Source of the DNA: Chitinophagales bacterium
Lineage (GTDB): Bacteria > Bacteroidota > Bacteroidia > Chitinophagales > Saprospiraceae
Direction: 5' to 3'
Length of the DNA stretch: 64,000 nucleotides
NCBI GenBank assembly: GCA_017303475.1
Contig: JAFLBO010000034.1
Location: forward strand, 1 to 64,000
Shown: positions 26,170 through 35,082 of the stretch, piece after piece
Layout of the letters: every line of letters begins with the position of its first letter
How positions within the stretch are numbered: position 1 is the first letter of the stretch
Position numbers and translations under genes: made by a program
The notes under the pieces: generated by a model
What the model was told of the DNA's origin: nothing
Databases searched by the model: none
Seen by the model: the letters and a program-made list of their open reading frames with translations, nothing else

Positions 26170-27024
26170 ATGGCACGTACCCAAGCGAACTATTTGTATG
26201 CCATTGCCAGTGTGGCACTGGTGCTGTATGTGTTGGGATTTTTTGGATTGATGGCACTTCATGGCCAGAAGCTGGTTTCTTTTTTCAAGGAAAAAGTTGA
26301 CCTATGGATGGAGTTAAAACCCGGATTATCCGAGTCGGAAATTGGCAGATTGGTTGCTGAGGTGCGCCAAAACCCTATGGTTAAAAAAGAAAGTGTGACG
26401 TTCATTACCCGTGAACAGGCCGCTGCAACCATGCGGGAAGACCTTGGAGAGGAAAGTATGCTGGAGGATATGCCGGATCTGCTGCGTGATGTGGTTCGGT
26501 TTAATGTAAAAGCAGAATATCTGGACGACAAGCGGCTGATGGAATGGCAGGAAACGCTGCGACAAGATACCCTGGTGAGCGATTTGTATTTTGAAGCAGC
26601 CAACACCAACAATGTTGGCCAGAACATTCAAAGTCTGGGATTGATTGGGCTGACGCTGGGCATATTGCTGATTATCGCATCCACGATTTTGATTCACAAC
26701 ACCATCCGGCTGGCCATGTATTCCAACCGATTTATCATAAAAAATCAGGAACTGGTGGGGGCGTCCTGGGAATTCATCAGTCGGCCTTTTATCCGTAAAG
26801 GCATACTCAATGGTTTGTGGAGCGCGCTTTTGGCTATTCTGGCACTCTCGCTCACGCTCTGGTGGCTCAACGGGATCATGCCGGAACTGGCCCAACTTCA
26901 AGACCTCAACGCTGTGGTTTTGGTGTTCAGCGGCCTGGCATTGCTCGGTGTACTCATCTCCGGATTAAGCACCAAATGGGTGGTTAACAAGTTTTTACGC
27001 ATGAAACTGGATGATTTGTATTGA
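26170..27024 (+). CDS. ftsX: Cell division protein FtsX
   Basis: This 284-residue membrane protein is of the FtsX/permease class, the partner of FtsE in activating septal peptidoglycan hydrolases. It has one N-terminal helix (LYAIASVALVLYVLGFFGLM), an extracytoplasmic domain (about 40-155), and three C-terminal helices (starting at LGLIGLTLGILLIIASTILI) ending with the family's KFLRMKLDDLY. DUF3098 and uppP follow downstream in the usual Bacteroidota order ftsX-DUF3098-uppP, although a 40-bp palindrome lies in the 209-bp gap. No ftsE is present here. Confidence 0.92.
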   Translation: MARTQANYLYAIASVALVLYVLGFFGLMALHGQKLVSFFKEKVDLWMELKPGLSESEIGRLVAEVRQNPMVKKESVTFITREQAAATMREDLGEESMLEDMPDLLRDVVRFNVKAEYLDDKRLMEWQETLRQDTLVSDLYFEAANTNNVGQNIQSLGLIGLTLGILLIIASTILIHNTIRLAMYSNRFIIKNQELVGASWEFISRPFIRKGILNGLWSALLAILALSLTLWWLNGIMPELAQLQDLNAVVLVFSGLALLGVLISGLSTKWVVNKFLRMKLDDLY

Positions 27025-27063
27025 GGAATGTGGGTATCCAGCCAAACTACCGGACATTTTGGT

Positions 27064-27103
27064 TTCAGACCTGTAAGGTTTTTGAAAACCTTACAGGTCT
27101 GAA
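27064..27103. repeat. Perfect 40-bp palindrome (AGACCTGTAAGGTTTT type)
   Basis: 19-bp arms TTCAGACCTGTAAGGTTTT (27064-27082) and their exact complement (27085-27103) have only a TG centre between them. It sits between ftsX and the DUF3098 gene. The same type of word (GACCTCGCAAGAGGTC) occurs near 16351. Confidence 0.9.
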
Positions 27104-27233
27104 CAGTAGTGTGGGAATTCAACCCAATAAGACTCTATCCTAAACGCAAATTCGAACTACTGACGAACAATCAGAATTTTGTGATCAATTTCAGATAACA
27201 CCTCTAAACCCCACATTAATCACATTCACCACC

Positions 27234-27581
27234 ATGGCAAAACAACAACAACAAGCGCCTCAGCCTCAACGCAAAACTGCTCCGGCTCCGGTGCGTCGCC
27301 CGGCAGAAAAACGCGAAAGTATTTTTAACGAAGGCGACCGTACGCTCATCTACGGACGCAAAAACTTCGTACTCATGGGCATTGGCCTGGCACTGGTACT
27401 GGCCGGCCTGGCTTTGATGTCGGGCGGCGCTATGCCTGACCCAAATAAATGGGAACCAGAACGCATCTACAGTCCTATGCGCATTACCGTAGCCCCGATT
27501 CTGATGGTGGCTGGTTTTGTGACCGTGATTCTCGGTATTTTCAAAAAGAACTCCGACAATCAACCGAGTACTGAAGCATGA
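27234..27581 (+). CDS. DUF3098 family membrane protein
   Basis: This 115-residue protein has a basic, Gln/Pro-rich N-terminus, then YGRKNFVLMGIGLALVLAGLALMSGG (first helix) and MRITVAPILMVAGFVTVILGIF (second helix). This is the DUF3098 pattern. It is consistently encoded between ftsX and uppP in Bacteroidota, and here its stop overlaps the uppP start by 4 bp (ATGA), which implies translational coupling. Its function is unknown; a cell-envelope role is inferred from its neighbours. Confidence 0.9.
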   Translation: MAKQQQQAPQPQRKTAPAPVRRPAEKRESIFNEGDRTLIYGRKNFVLMGIGLALVLAGLALMSGGAMPDPNKWEPERIYSPMRITVAPILMVAGFVTVILGIFKKNSDNQPSTEA

Positions 27582-28396
27582 CCCTGCTGCAAGCCATTCT
27601 GCTGGCCATTATTGAAGGCTTGACAGAATTTTTGCCGGTATCATCTACCGGGCATATGATCATTGGCTCTTCGGCCATGGGCATTGCGTCGCATCCGTTT
27701 GTAAAAGTATTCACGGTGGCCATTCAGTTCGGCGCTATCTTATCGGTAGTGGTGCTGTATTGGAAACGTTTTTTTCAGAATTTTCAGTTTTATATCAAGT
27801 TGCTGGTGGCTTTTTTGCCTGCTGCGGTATTTGGTTTATTGCTGAAAAAACAAATTGACGCACTGCTCGAAAACATTGTGGTGGTGGCGCTTGCGCTCAT
27901 TGTTGGCGGCATCATTTTTATCCTGCTTGACGATTTTTTTGCTCGTCGCCGGCAATTGGAAACCTCTGTGGATCAAGATGTTACTTTACCCAAAGCACTG
28001 CGAATAGGTTTTTTCCAGGTCATTTCCATGGTACCCGGTGTGAGCCGGTCGGCAGCAACGATTTTCGGTGGTTTGGCGCAGGGACTTTCGCCTGCCACGG
28101 CGGCCGAGTTTTCTTTTTTTCTGGCAGTACCTACCATGTTTGCCGCCACCTGCAAGTCGCTCTGGGATTTTCTCAAAGAAGATGCCGGTGCGCTGGGTAG
28201 TCAGGAACTAATGTTGTTGGGAGTAGGCAATCTGGTAGCCTTTCTGGTAGCCATGGCAGCCATCCGGTATTTCATCCGGTTTCTTACCAACCATGGTTTC
28301 AAATGGTTCGGCTGGTATCGGATAGGAGTAGGTGTGATACTGCTTATTTTGTGGAAAATGGGCTATTTCGACGGTGTTAATGTAGGGGATTTCTGA
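27578..28396 (+). CDS. uppP: Undecaprenyl-diphosphate phosphatase
   Basis: This polytopic phosphatase recycles undecaprenyl diphosphate to the monophosphate carrier used for peptidoglycan and O-antigen synthesis; it can confer low-level bacitracin resistance. The 272 residues include the signature IEGLTEFLPVSSTGHMII near the N-terminus and the second motif MVPGVSRSAATI about residue 150, with the expected multiple hydrophobic helices. It overlaps the DUF3098 stop and is followed 25 bp later by prfA on the same strand. Confidence 0.96.
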   Translation: MTLLQAILLAIIEGLTEFLPVSSTGHMIIGSSAMGIASHPFVKVFTVAIQFGAILSVVVLYWKRFFQNFQFYIKLLVAFLPAAVFGLLLKKQIDALLENIVVVALALIVGGIIFILLDDFFARRRQLETSVDQDVTLPKALRIGFFQVISMVPGVSRSAATIFGGLAQGLSPATAAEFSFFLAVPTMFAATCKSLWDFLKEDAGALGSQELMLLGVGNLVAFLVAMAAIRYFIRFLTNHGFKWFGWYRIGVGVILLILWKMGYFDGVNVGDF

Positions 28397-28421
28397 TTTT
28401 TAAAGACTTGTTGACAAGATT

Positions 28422-29489
28422 ATGCTGGATAAACTTAAAGCCATTCGCGATAAATACCTGTACCTCGAGGAACAACTTGGCGATCCTGCCACGGTGGCAG
28501 ATCCCGATAAATCCAAAAAGGTAAACAAGGAATACAAAAAACTCCAGCCTATTGTGCAGGTGGCAGACCGGTATGAAAAGGCGCTTTCGGGTATAGACAG
28601 CGCTAAAGCCATGCTGGCTACAGAAACCGACCCCGAAATGCGCGAGCTGGCGCGGGAGGAAATTGCCGCGTTACAGCCCGAATGTGAGGAGCTGGAGGCG
28701 GAACTGGTGGTTCTGCTCACTCCGCGCGATCCGGAAGACGAAAAGGATGTGATTTTTGAGATACGCTCCGGCACCGGTGGCGACGAGGCTGCGCTTTTTG
28801 CCGGCGACCTGTACCGGATGTACACCAAATACTTTGCCTCTCAGGGCTGGGAGGTGGAAATGTTGGATGAAACACCCGGCACGGTTGGTGGCTATGCCAA
28901 GATAGTGCTGGATGTTTCCGGCGAAAATGTGTACGGCAAACTGAAATTTGAATCTGGCGCACACCGCGTTCAACGTGTACCCGAAACAGAGGCCAAGGGT
29001 CGTGTGCACACCTCTGCAGCCACTGTGGCTGTACTACCCAAAATGGAGGCTGAGGATATAGATATCCGGAAGGAAGATATCCGTACCGATGTGTTCCGCG
29101 CATCAGGTGCAGGCGGTCAGCACGTAAACCGGACTGAGTCTGGCGTGCGTTTCACCCACTTACCCACTGGTGCAGTAGCGGAGAGTACAGAGAGTCGCTC
29201 CCAGCACAAAAACCGTGAAATTGCCATGGGTCGCCTGGTGCAGCAAATCCGGGATGCCCAATTACAAAAAGAAGCCAGCGCTCTGGCCTCAGCCCGTAGA
29301 AGTCTGGTGGGTTCCGGCGACCGCTCCGAGAAAATTCGGACCTACAACTGGCCACAAAACCGCGTGACCGACCACCGATTGGAAGGCGACAACAAAAATT
29401 TCAACCTTGACAAGGTGGTAGAAGGCGAGATAGAGCCCATCATTGAAGCGCTTACCATTGCGGATAATGCGGCTAAATTGCAGGAGTAA
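28422..29489 (+). CDS. prfA: Peptide chain release factor 1
   Basis: RF1 releases nascent peptides at UAA/UAG. This 355-residue protein has the catalytic GGQ in RASGAGGQHVNRTESGVR, the class I release-factor domain, and the VHTSAATVAVLPK segment before it. The length matches RF1 rather than RF2, and there is no programmed frameshift. It is likely co-transcribed with uppP. A word-type inverted repeat follows. Confidence 0.95.
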   Translation: MLDKLKAIRDKYLYLEEQLGDPATVADPDKSKKVNKEYKKLQPIVQVADRYEKALSGIDSAKAMLATETDPEMRELAREEIAALQPECEELEAELVVLLTPRDPEDEKDVIFEIRSGTGGDEAALFAGDLYRMYTKYFASQGWEVEMLDETPGTVGGYAKIVLDVSGENVYGKLKFESGAHRVQRVPETEAKGRVHTSAATVAVLPKMEAEDIDIRKEDIRTDVFRASGAGGQHVNRTESGVRFTHLPTGAVAESTESRSQHKNREIAMGRLVQQIRDAQLQKEASALASARRSLVGSGDRSEKIRTYNWPQNRVTDHRLEGDNKNFNLDKVVEGEIEPIIEALTIADNAAKLQE

Positions 29490-29496
29490 AAACTGG

Positions 29497-29660
29497 CGAA
29501 GAGCAGTTCACCGCGAAGTACGCGAAGAGCGCTAATTTACCACTAAGGCACGGAGGGCACTAAGGGTTGCGAGGTAATCTTCTCGTAACAACCCTTAGTG
29601 CCCTCCGTGCCTTGGTGGTGAAAAAACTTAGCGCTCTTCGCGCCCTTCGCGGTGAACCTC
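29497..29660. repeat. Nested palindromic element (CACCGCGAAG / CACTAAGGCACGG words)
   Basis: GCAGTTCACCGCGAAGTACG, CGAAGAGCGCTAA and ACCACTAAGGCACGGAGGGC run inward. The complements (GCCCTCCGTGCCTTGGTGGT, TTAGCGCTCTTCG, TTCGCGGTGAACCTC) run outward around a core containing GTTGCGAGGTAATC. Confidence 0.75.
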
Positions 29661-29672
29661 TGGGAATAAAAA

Positions 29673-29695
29673 AAGCCCTCCCGATTGGGAAGGCT
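29673..29695 (-). terminator. Intrinsic terminator after tRNA-Val(TAC)
   Basis: AAGCCCTCCC/GGGAAGGCTT forms a stem around GATT with one mismatch. On the minus strand a T7 run follows. It lies just past the tRNA 3' end. Confidence 0.75.
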
Positions 29696-29698
29696 TCG

Positions 29699-29773
29699 TG
29701 GGCGCAGAAGGATTCGAACCTCCGACTCCCTGCTTGTAAGGCAGGCACTCTGAACCAGCTGAGTTATGCGCCC
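29699..29773 (-). tRNA. tRNA-Val (anticodon TAC)
   Basis: Minus-strand cloverleaf: acceptor GGGCGCA/TGCGCCC, D-stem CTC/GAG, anticodon stem CCTGC/GCAGG with loop CTTACAA (anticodon TAC), and T-loop TTCGAAT. Length is 75 nt and CCA is not encoded. Confidence 0.93.
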
Positions 29774-29959
29774 GGAAATGTAGAACTTTTGCTTTTCGCT
29801 TTTGAGCTTAACCTTTCGTTCTGCCCCGTTGCGTTTAGCGGGTGCAAATGTAAGAGATGTTTTTTTTATTCACCAAATATTTTTTCAGAAAAAAAATAAA
29901 CACCTCGAAATTTAAGCTGTTTCCTGCAAAAACCGGTTTCTTTGAGCAGCTATTTTCCC

Positions 29960-31297
29960 ATGATACAAGGTCTTTTCTCCTCCCCCCGCACCTTCATTAC
30001 ACTTTCAGGATTACTCCTGAGTTCCTTATTCAACACGCTTCCCGCCCAAAATCCGGCTGATCCGCTGCTTAGTCCTGAAGAAGCCGTAAAGTTGGTACTC
30101 GAAGCTGGTTACGATATACGTATCAGTCAGGCAGATGCCGATATTGCACGACTCAACAATACCAAAGGGAACGCAGGTATGTTGCCCACCATTAATCTGG
30201 TGGCCAACGAAACCTTTACCCTCAGCACTTTCCAGCAAAAACTGGCCAACGGTTCAGAGTTTAATGAGAGTGGCGCCCCTTTTAACAATGCTAACGCAGG
30301 GGTGCAGCTAAACTGGACCTTGTTCGACGGGCGGCGGATGCATATTACCAAAAAACGCCTCGGAGAACTGGAGTCTTTGGGCCAGATCAACCTGCAAAAC
30401 ACCGTCCAGCAAACCGCAGCCGCCGTACTCATTGCTTATTATGAGATCGTGCGCGGGCGCATGCAGGAGCGCGCTATTGCCGAAGTCATTACGCTCAATG
30501 AAGAGCGCCTGCGCATTGCCGAAGCGCGGTTGGCGGCCGGATTTGCAGCCCAAACCGATGCCTTGCAGGCGCGCATCGACCTCAACCAGCGTCGTGCCGA
30601 TTTGATCCTGCAACAAGCCAACACTGCCAATGCCAAACGTGCACTCAACCGGCTGCTCGTGCGCGCGCCTGAAACCCCTTTCCGGGTGGATGAAACCCTG
30701 AGTTCCAACCTGGCCTCAGACCGCAGCACACTAATCCAAAAAATCATGTCCAACAATCCCGGACTGCTTTCCCTGCAAAAATCTGCCGAGGTGGCTGCTC
30801 TGGTGGTAGACGAAAACCGTACGCTGAACAAACCACGAATTACCGGAAATAGCCAACTCAACGCCGTGCGTACCGATAATGGCGCAGGCTTTTTGCTCAA
30901 TAATACCCAGGCGGGTTTATCAGTGGGTGCAGGATTGGTAATTCCACTGTACAATGGCGGCAATGTGAAGCGCCAGATTGAAACTGCGCGTTTGGCTGCA
31001 CAGCAATCCAACCTCCGGATAGAAAACCAGCGCATGGTACTGGAAACCGAGCTGGATAACCAACTGGCCATTTACCAAAGTCAGCAACAAATATTGAATT
31101 TGGAAGAAGAGAATGTGCGTATTGCCCGGGAAAATCTCAATGTGAGTACCGAGCGATTCCGGGTGGGCACTACCAATGGATTGGAGCCTCAAATTGCCCA
31201 AAATACGCTGGAGCAAGCCCTGGCACGCAGGGATTTGGTGTTGTTTAGTCTGAAATCAGCGGAAATCCGGTTGAAGTTATTGGCCGGAGAGTTGTAG
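29960..31297 (+). CDS. TolC family outer-membrane efflux protein
   Basis: This 445-residue outer-membrane channel component serves tripartite efflux or type I secretion. It has signal peptide MIQGLFSSPRTFITLSGLLL ending near PAQ, then two related halves of long coiled-coil helices with outer-membrane strands (LNWTLFDGRRM and VIPLYNGGNVKRQIE), typical of the OEP fold. I prefer ATG 29960 to the TTG at 29942. No RND or MFP gene is adjacent; repeat elements lie downstream. Its pump partner may be elsewhere, so the substrate is unknown. Confidence 0.9.
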   Translation: MIQGLFSSPRTFITLSGLLLSSLFNTLPAQNPADPLLSPEEAVKLVLEAGYDIRISQADADIARLNNTKGNAGMLPTINLVANETFTLSTFQQKLANGSEFNESGAPFNNANAGVQLNWTLFDGRRMHITKKRLGELESLGQINLQNTVQQTAAAVLIAYYEIVRGRMQERAIAEVITLNEERLRIAEARLAAGFAAQTDALQARIDLNQRRADLILQQANTANAKRALNRLLVRAPETPFRVDETLSSNLASDRSTLIQKIMSNNPGLLSLQKSAEVAALVVDENRTLNKPRITGNSQLNAVRTDNGAGFLLNNTQAGLSVGAGLVIPLYNGGNVKRQIETARLAAQQSNLRIENQRMVLETELDNQLAIYQSQQQILNLEEENVRIARENLNVSTERFRVGTTNGLEPQIAQNTLEQALARRDLVLFSLKSAEIRLKLLAGEL

Positions 31298-31530
31298 GGT
31301 GGGTTTCCCGTAGAGTGGTGCGTAGAGGGGTTTCCCGCAGATTTGCACTGATTTCCCCGCAGATTTTCGCAGAGGGCGTTCGGCTTGGGATTTTAAAGAA
31401 ATTATGAGGGGCTATTTTCACTTGTTAAGCTTATTCTGATCTCAAACCGAACGCCCTCTGCGAAAATCTGCGGTTCAATCTGCGAAAATCTGCGGGAAAC
31501 CCATCTACGGGAAACCTCCCCTACCTCAGG
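31298..31530. repeat. Palindromic element with GGTTTCCCGCAGATTT words
   Basis: GGTTTCCCGCAGATTTGC, CGCAGATTTTCGCAGA and GGGCGTTCGGCTTGG run inward to a core (about 31390-31455) containing CTTGTTAAGCTTATTCTGAT. The complements CCGAACGCCCTCTGCGAAAA, TCTGCGGGAAACCC and ACGGGAAACC follow. Its core is shared with the element at 32064-32345. Confidence 0.8.
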
Positions 31531-31545
31531 TTACAAATTCAAAAG

Positions 31546-32064
31546 ATGTCAAACTGGACCAGCAAAATACCATCTTTTTTATGGATTCCGATCATCATCG
31601 GAGCTATTGCGCTGTTTATTGGGGGCAGTTATGCCCTTTTTTACGGCCTCACCTACTTGGAAGGATTCAGTTCCATCCTTTTACTGGTGCTGGGTTGGTT
31701 TGGCTTTCGGATTTGCCAGAGATCGGAAGATTTACACAAATACGGAGCGCTGGGCACAGCTGCCGGCATCACCTTTTTTGCCCTGATGGGCATGGCTCTG
31801 GATCAACCTGGCAACATTTTGTACAATAAAGGGATAGAATGCGTCTATTGCCCCGAAAACAGCAGCCTGGAAAGAGAAGCTGTTAGTAGAGGGATGCAGA
31901 GTGGAGGCGTGCAGGTTTCGCAAAAATTCGAGTGTATTGACCGGGATAGCGGGGAGCTTGTACGCCAAATCAATATGTTTGAACTACTTGCCGTTCGTTT
32001 TGGGGAATATGTCCTGATTGGGTATTTGTTGCTGGGTGTGAGCAGGTTGTATAACAGGCTTTAG
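31546..32064 (+). CDS. Hypothetical four-helix membrane protein
   Basis: This 172-residue protein has hydrophobic segments at about residues 13-33, 38-54, 66-84 and 148-168. The loop between the third and fourth contains IECVYCPENSS and a later single Cys, a possible disulphide or metal site. I do not recognise the family. It is isolated between two palindromic repeat elements that share a core, and its ATG lies 15 nt beyond the first. No operon partner is visible. Confidence 0.7.
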   Translation: MSNWTSKIPSFLWIPIIIGAIALFIGGSYALFYGLTYLEGFSSILLLVLGWFGFRICQRSEDLHKYGALGTAAGITFFALMGMALDQPGNILYNKGIECVYCPENSSLEREAVSRGMQSGGVQVSQKFECIDRDSGELVRQINMFELLAVRFGEYVLIGYLLLGVSRLYNRL

Positions 32065-32345
32065 GGTTTCCCGCGTAGAGGGGGTTTCCCGCAGATTTAC
32101 ACTGATTGAACCGCAGATTTTCGCAGAAGACATTCGGCTTCAGATTTCGGAGGGTTTTAAAGGACTGTTTTCTCTTGTTAAGCTTATTCTGATCTCAAAC
32201 CGAACGCTTTCTGCGAAAATCTGCGGTTCAATCAGTGTAAATCTGCGGGAAACCCCTCTACGCCAAAATCCCAAACCGAACGCTTTCTGCGAAAATCTGC
32301 GGGAAAATCAGTGTAAATCTGCGGGAAACCCCTCTACGCCACCCC
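32064..32345. repeat. Palindromic element with GGTTTCCCGCAGATTT words, second copy
   Basis: The same words as at 31298-31530 and the same core phrase (CTTGTTAAGCTTATTCTGAT then CTCAAACCGAACGC), with an additional reverse-strand block repeated twice on the right. It fills the gap between the membrane protein gene and the 3' end of the OstA-like gene. Confidence 0.8.
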
Positions 32346-32361
32346 CTGCGGTAATCCCCAC

Positions 32362-34368
32362 TCACAAGTCCTCCAGCTTCCTCGGCCGCCGCACCTGCTC
32401 CCAAAAGAACCCTTCCAGTTTTTTGGTTTCCTTGCCAGCCTCTTTCATAGGAATAAACTTCCCGCTGGGTTTTTGGTAAAACTTGATGCTCTCCACCTTG
32501 TTATCCCCAAAAAACAGGCGCATTTCCGAACACGCCGTTTCATTCAATCCAATGTAGGCTTTTTTATCATCCACCGCATAATACAAGGCCTGAGCATTGC
32601 CTTCCACCAGCATTTCCCGCGCTTCATCGTCGCGGAAATACACAGTGGAATGTTTTCCGCGTATCTGGTTAAATAAAATCCCGTCTTCCGAATTGATCAC
32701 CAGCGCATTTTGCCGCAGCCAAAGCCGGTCCAACTTTTTGTCTTTCAACAACATCCGGATAGTATCCCCGGAAAACTGCGAGGTATCCGACCAAATCACC
32801 GGCTGGTTATTAATCCGGTAAAACCAAAAAATAGAATCCGCACTACTAAAGGTCAGCGAATCACAGGCTGCCTGCAGATCGCTTTTAAAAATCCGCACAT
32901 CCCGGTGCGCCAGTAATTGCCGTACATCGCTGGCGGAATCAGGCTTGAAAGAAGTCAGCGTATCGGCGCTCATGTATAGCGTATCCCGGTCTATGAGACT
33001 TTTCATCATGGGCCTACCACCCGACCCTTCCGGCCCGAAACCGCCAAAAGCATTGAGGTATTGCGATTTTTTGTTGTAGTCCATACGCCACGACAGCACC
33101 GTGTAATTGCTGGAAGTATCCTGCCAAAACACACTTCCCAGCGCCACGCCGTTGCCCAGTACGTCGTTGAAATCCAGCGAGTCGGCCTCGATGATGTTGG
33201 GTGGTTCGCTTACGCGCCCGCGACCCGTGAGCTGGTAGATTTTATTCCGGCTGTCGTACCGGATTTCGCTGCCCTGAATATCCCGGGTACTATCGCGGAA
33301 ATGGGCGCTGCCGCGCAAGGTGGTTTTTTCGGTTTCCGAATTGTAGCGGATCACCTCGGCATCGGCTATTTCGCCTTTTTTGGGGTCTTCAATATGCGCT
33401 TCGCCTTCCAGGGTGTACTCTTTCAGGTGACCTTCATACCGCATTTTCCTGGCCCGGCCCAGCTGACCGTCTTTTTCGTATTGCGGGTTCAGGTCAAACT
33501 CCGCAAAGTCGTTCTCCATGTCGTAAAACCCACTTTCCGTATAGATTTTACTACCCCGCTGACTGATCAGCGTTGGCGCTACAAACCGCACCAGCTGGGC
33601 TTCTGTATTAAAGGTCATGGTATCGGTTCGCATGGTAAACTCCGGATCCGTAACTACCACATTGCCTTTCAGCAGCACTTCCTTTTGGTCTACCAGGTAA
33701 GTACCACGCCTGCTCACCACCTGACTTTTGCCATTGGTCATGGTGGCGCCGGTGGTATAGGTGGCTATTTTATTGCCGGTATCGTAGCGAAGTCTTTCTG
33801 TGAACAACTGTTGTTTGCCGTTCACCAAAACCACCTTGTTAAACAGATCGCTGATTTTGGTCACAGCATCATAGTGGGCCGAATCGGCAAAAGCTTTGAC
33901 AGTATCGCCCTGGGCAATCACCACATTGCCACGCAGGATGGCGAAGTCTTTATCCAGCAAGGCTGTATCGCAGTAGATCAGGGTGTTTTCCTGCCGGAGT
34001 CGCACGGTACCGCTCAGTTTTTGTATTTCCCGGCCATTTTTGAGGAAGTATTCAATGATGGCAGCGGTTTCGATTTTCAATTTTTGGGTATCGGAGGCGG
34101 CAGACGGTGGACGTTCGACGGTGGACGGTGGACGGTCTGTGCCAGACGGGAGGGGCTGGTTGGTGATTTTCGAGGGAGGGGGAGTAGGTGTTTGCGCCAA
34201 CAATTGGTTGGTGCAAAGTGCGATCAAGAGCGTAAACAGCCCGAATTTCAATTGTTGAATATTAGGTTTCAATCCAGAATTTCTTTGAGAAAAAAGTTTT
34301 GGGGCATTGAAAGCGTATCTTAAATAATTTAAAACAAAAAATACTATTTGTTTTAAATTTGCATGCAA
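32362..34368 (-). CDS. OstA/LptA-like periplasmic protein (LPS transport related)
   Basis: This protein of up to 668 residues is built from beta-jellyroll OstA repeats (for example LSGTVRLRQENTLIYCDTAL, LRGNVVIAQGDTVKAFAD, LKGNVVVTDPEFTMRTDTM), the fold that shuttles lipopolysaccharide in Lpt machines. The signal peptide (LKFGLFTLLIALCTNQLLAQ) starts about 30 residues into the open frame. So translation may begin at the TTG at 34272 (KPNIQQLKF...) and not at the ATG at 34368, which lies in the divergent promoter region. The Pro-rich linker TDRPPSTVERPPSAA is encoded by the ACGGTGGACGG repeat word. Family assignment is good. Confidence 0.85.
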   Translation of the reverse strand: MHANLKQIVFFVLNYLRYAFNAPKLFSQRNSGLKPNIQQLKFGLFTLLIALCTNQLLAQTPTPPPSKITNQPLPSGTDRPPSTVERPPSAASDTQKLKIETAAIIEYFLKNGREIQKLSGTVRLRQENTLIYCDTALLDKDFAILRGNVVIAQGDTVKAFADSAHYDAVTKISDLFNKVVLVNGKQQLFTERLRYDTGNKIATYTTGATMTNGKSQVVSRRGTYLVDQKEVLLKGNVVVTDPEFTMRTDTMTFNTEAQLVRFVAPTLISQRGSKIYTESGFYDMENDFAEFDLNPQYEKDGQLGRARKMRYEGHLKEYTLEGEAHIEDPKKGEIADAEVIRYNSETEKTTLRGSAHFRDSTRDIQGSEIRYDSRNKIYQLTGRGRVSEPPNIIEADSLDFNDVLGNGVALGSVFWQDTSSNYTVLSWRMDYNKKSQYLNAFGGFGPEGSGGRPMMKSLIDRDTLYMSADTLTSFKPDSASDVRQLLAHRDVRIFKSDLQAACDSLTFSSADSIFWFYRINNQPVIWSDTSQFSGDTIRMLLKDKKLDRLWLRQNALVINSEDGILFNQIRGKHSTVYFRDDEAREMLVEGNAQALYYAVDDKKAYIGLNETACSEMRLFFGDNKVESIKFYQKPSGKFIPMKEAGKETKKLEGFFWEQVRRPRKLEDL
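34354..34361 (+). promoter_or_regulatory. -7 element for the PBECR-like nuclease gene
   Basis: TAAATTTG matches TAnnTTTG. No clear -33 element is visible at the expected distance. It lies between the divergent OstA-like and nuclease genes. Confidence 0.35.
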
Positions 34369-34444
34369 TTATTGTTTGAATGCTGCCTACATTTCAAAAG
34401 CTGTAAACTCAACCACCAAACTGCAAAACTACCAAGCTTATACC

Positions 34445-34903
34445 ATGACCCTTGAAGACCTTTTTGAACTTGCTTTTAACAAGTTGACAAATCAACATGT
34501 AATGCTCGATCTCCTCACGGTAGATCATGAACTTGGCGCAAAAATCCTTGCAGAGACTGGCATTGACGTTACTGGTTTCATTATTTCCATTGATACCTAC
34601 GGGATTCGGCATGCGATAGAAAGACATGGGGATGAAAAAAAAGAGGCCACTAAAGGTCAGGTCGCACTAAACAAAGCTGCATTCCACTCATTGTTCTTAG
34701 TACTTAGTGAACCAGAAAGCATCACTTTTGATCCGCGAAAACGAAGCCCTTCCTCAACTGTTGTGGAAACACTCATCTTTGAAAAACAAATAATAGATTA
34801 TCATTACGTTTTCAAAGAAATAAGGCGTGTAAAAAAGAAAGGCAAGTCAAACAGGTTGGTATTTCAAACCATGTTTATTACAAAAAAACGCCGCACTTTT
34901 TAA
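34445..34903 (+). CDS. PBECR-type (Barnase-EndoU-ColicinE5/D-RelE-like) nuclease domain protein
   Basis: This protein has 152 residues from the ATG at 34445 (MTLEDLFELAF). The core SIDTYGIRHAIERHGDEKKE followed by GQVALN and a C-terminal YHYVFKEIRRVKKKGKSNRLVFQTMF fits the PBECR3-like pattern: a catalytic His segment (GIRHAI..HG), a GQ motif and a terminal strand with an Arg/Lys-rich turn. Such nucleases are usually toxins carried by phages and mobile elements. Here it stands alone, with no obvious antitoxin or carrier protein, and has lower GC than its surroundings. The assignment is by motif pattern only, so moderate. Confidence 0.6.
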   Translation: MTLEDLFELAFNKLTNQHVMLDLLTVDHELGAKILAETGIDVTGFIISIDTYGIRHAIERHGDEKKEATKGQVALNKAAFHSLFLVLSEPESITFDPRKRSPSSTVVETLIFEKQIIDYHYVFKEIRRVKKKGKSNRLVFQTMFITKKRRTF

Positions 34904-35067
34904 GTACGACGCCTTATAAAATTCCGACGCCGGATGCACCTTCTTGGAGAAGTCCCCCGCTCAAACGCCCTAAACGTTTCGGATTTGCAAAACAAAGGTA
35001 CTTCAAATTATTCAAAAATACAAACGACAGGTATTGGAAAAATATCAGAGCCTAGACAACAGGATGC

Positions 35068-35082
35068 GATGTATTATACATC
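35068..35082. repeat. Short palindrome upstream of parE
   Basis: GATGTA-TTA-TACATC, nested within a larger AACAGGATG...CATCTTGTT pairing (35058-35087). Apart from this and the promoter at 35196, the 460-bp gap 34904-35365 shows no further gene. Confidence 0.4.
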
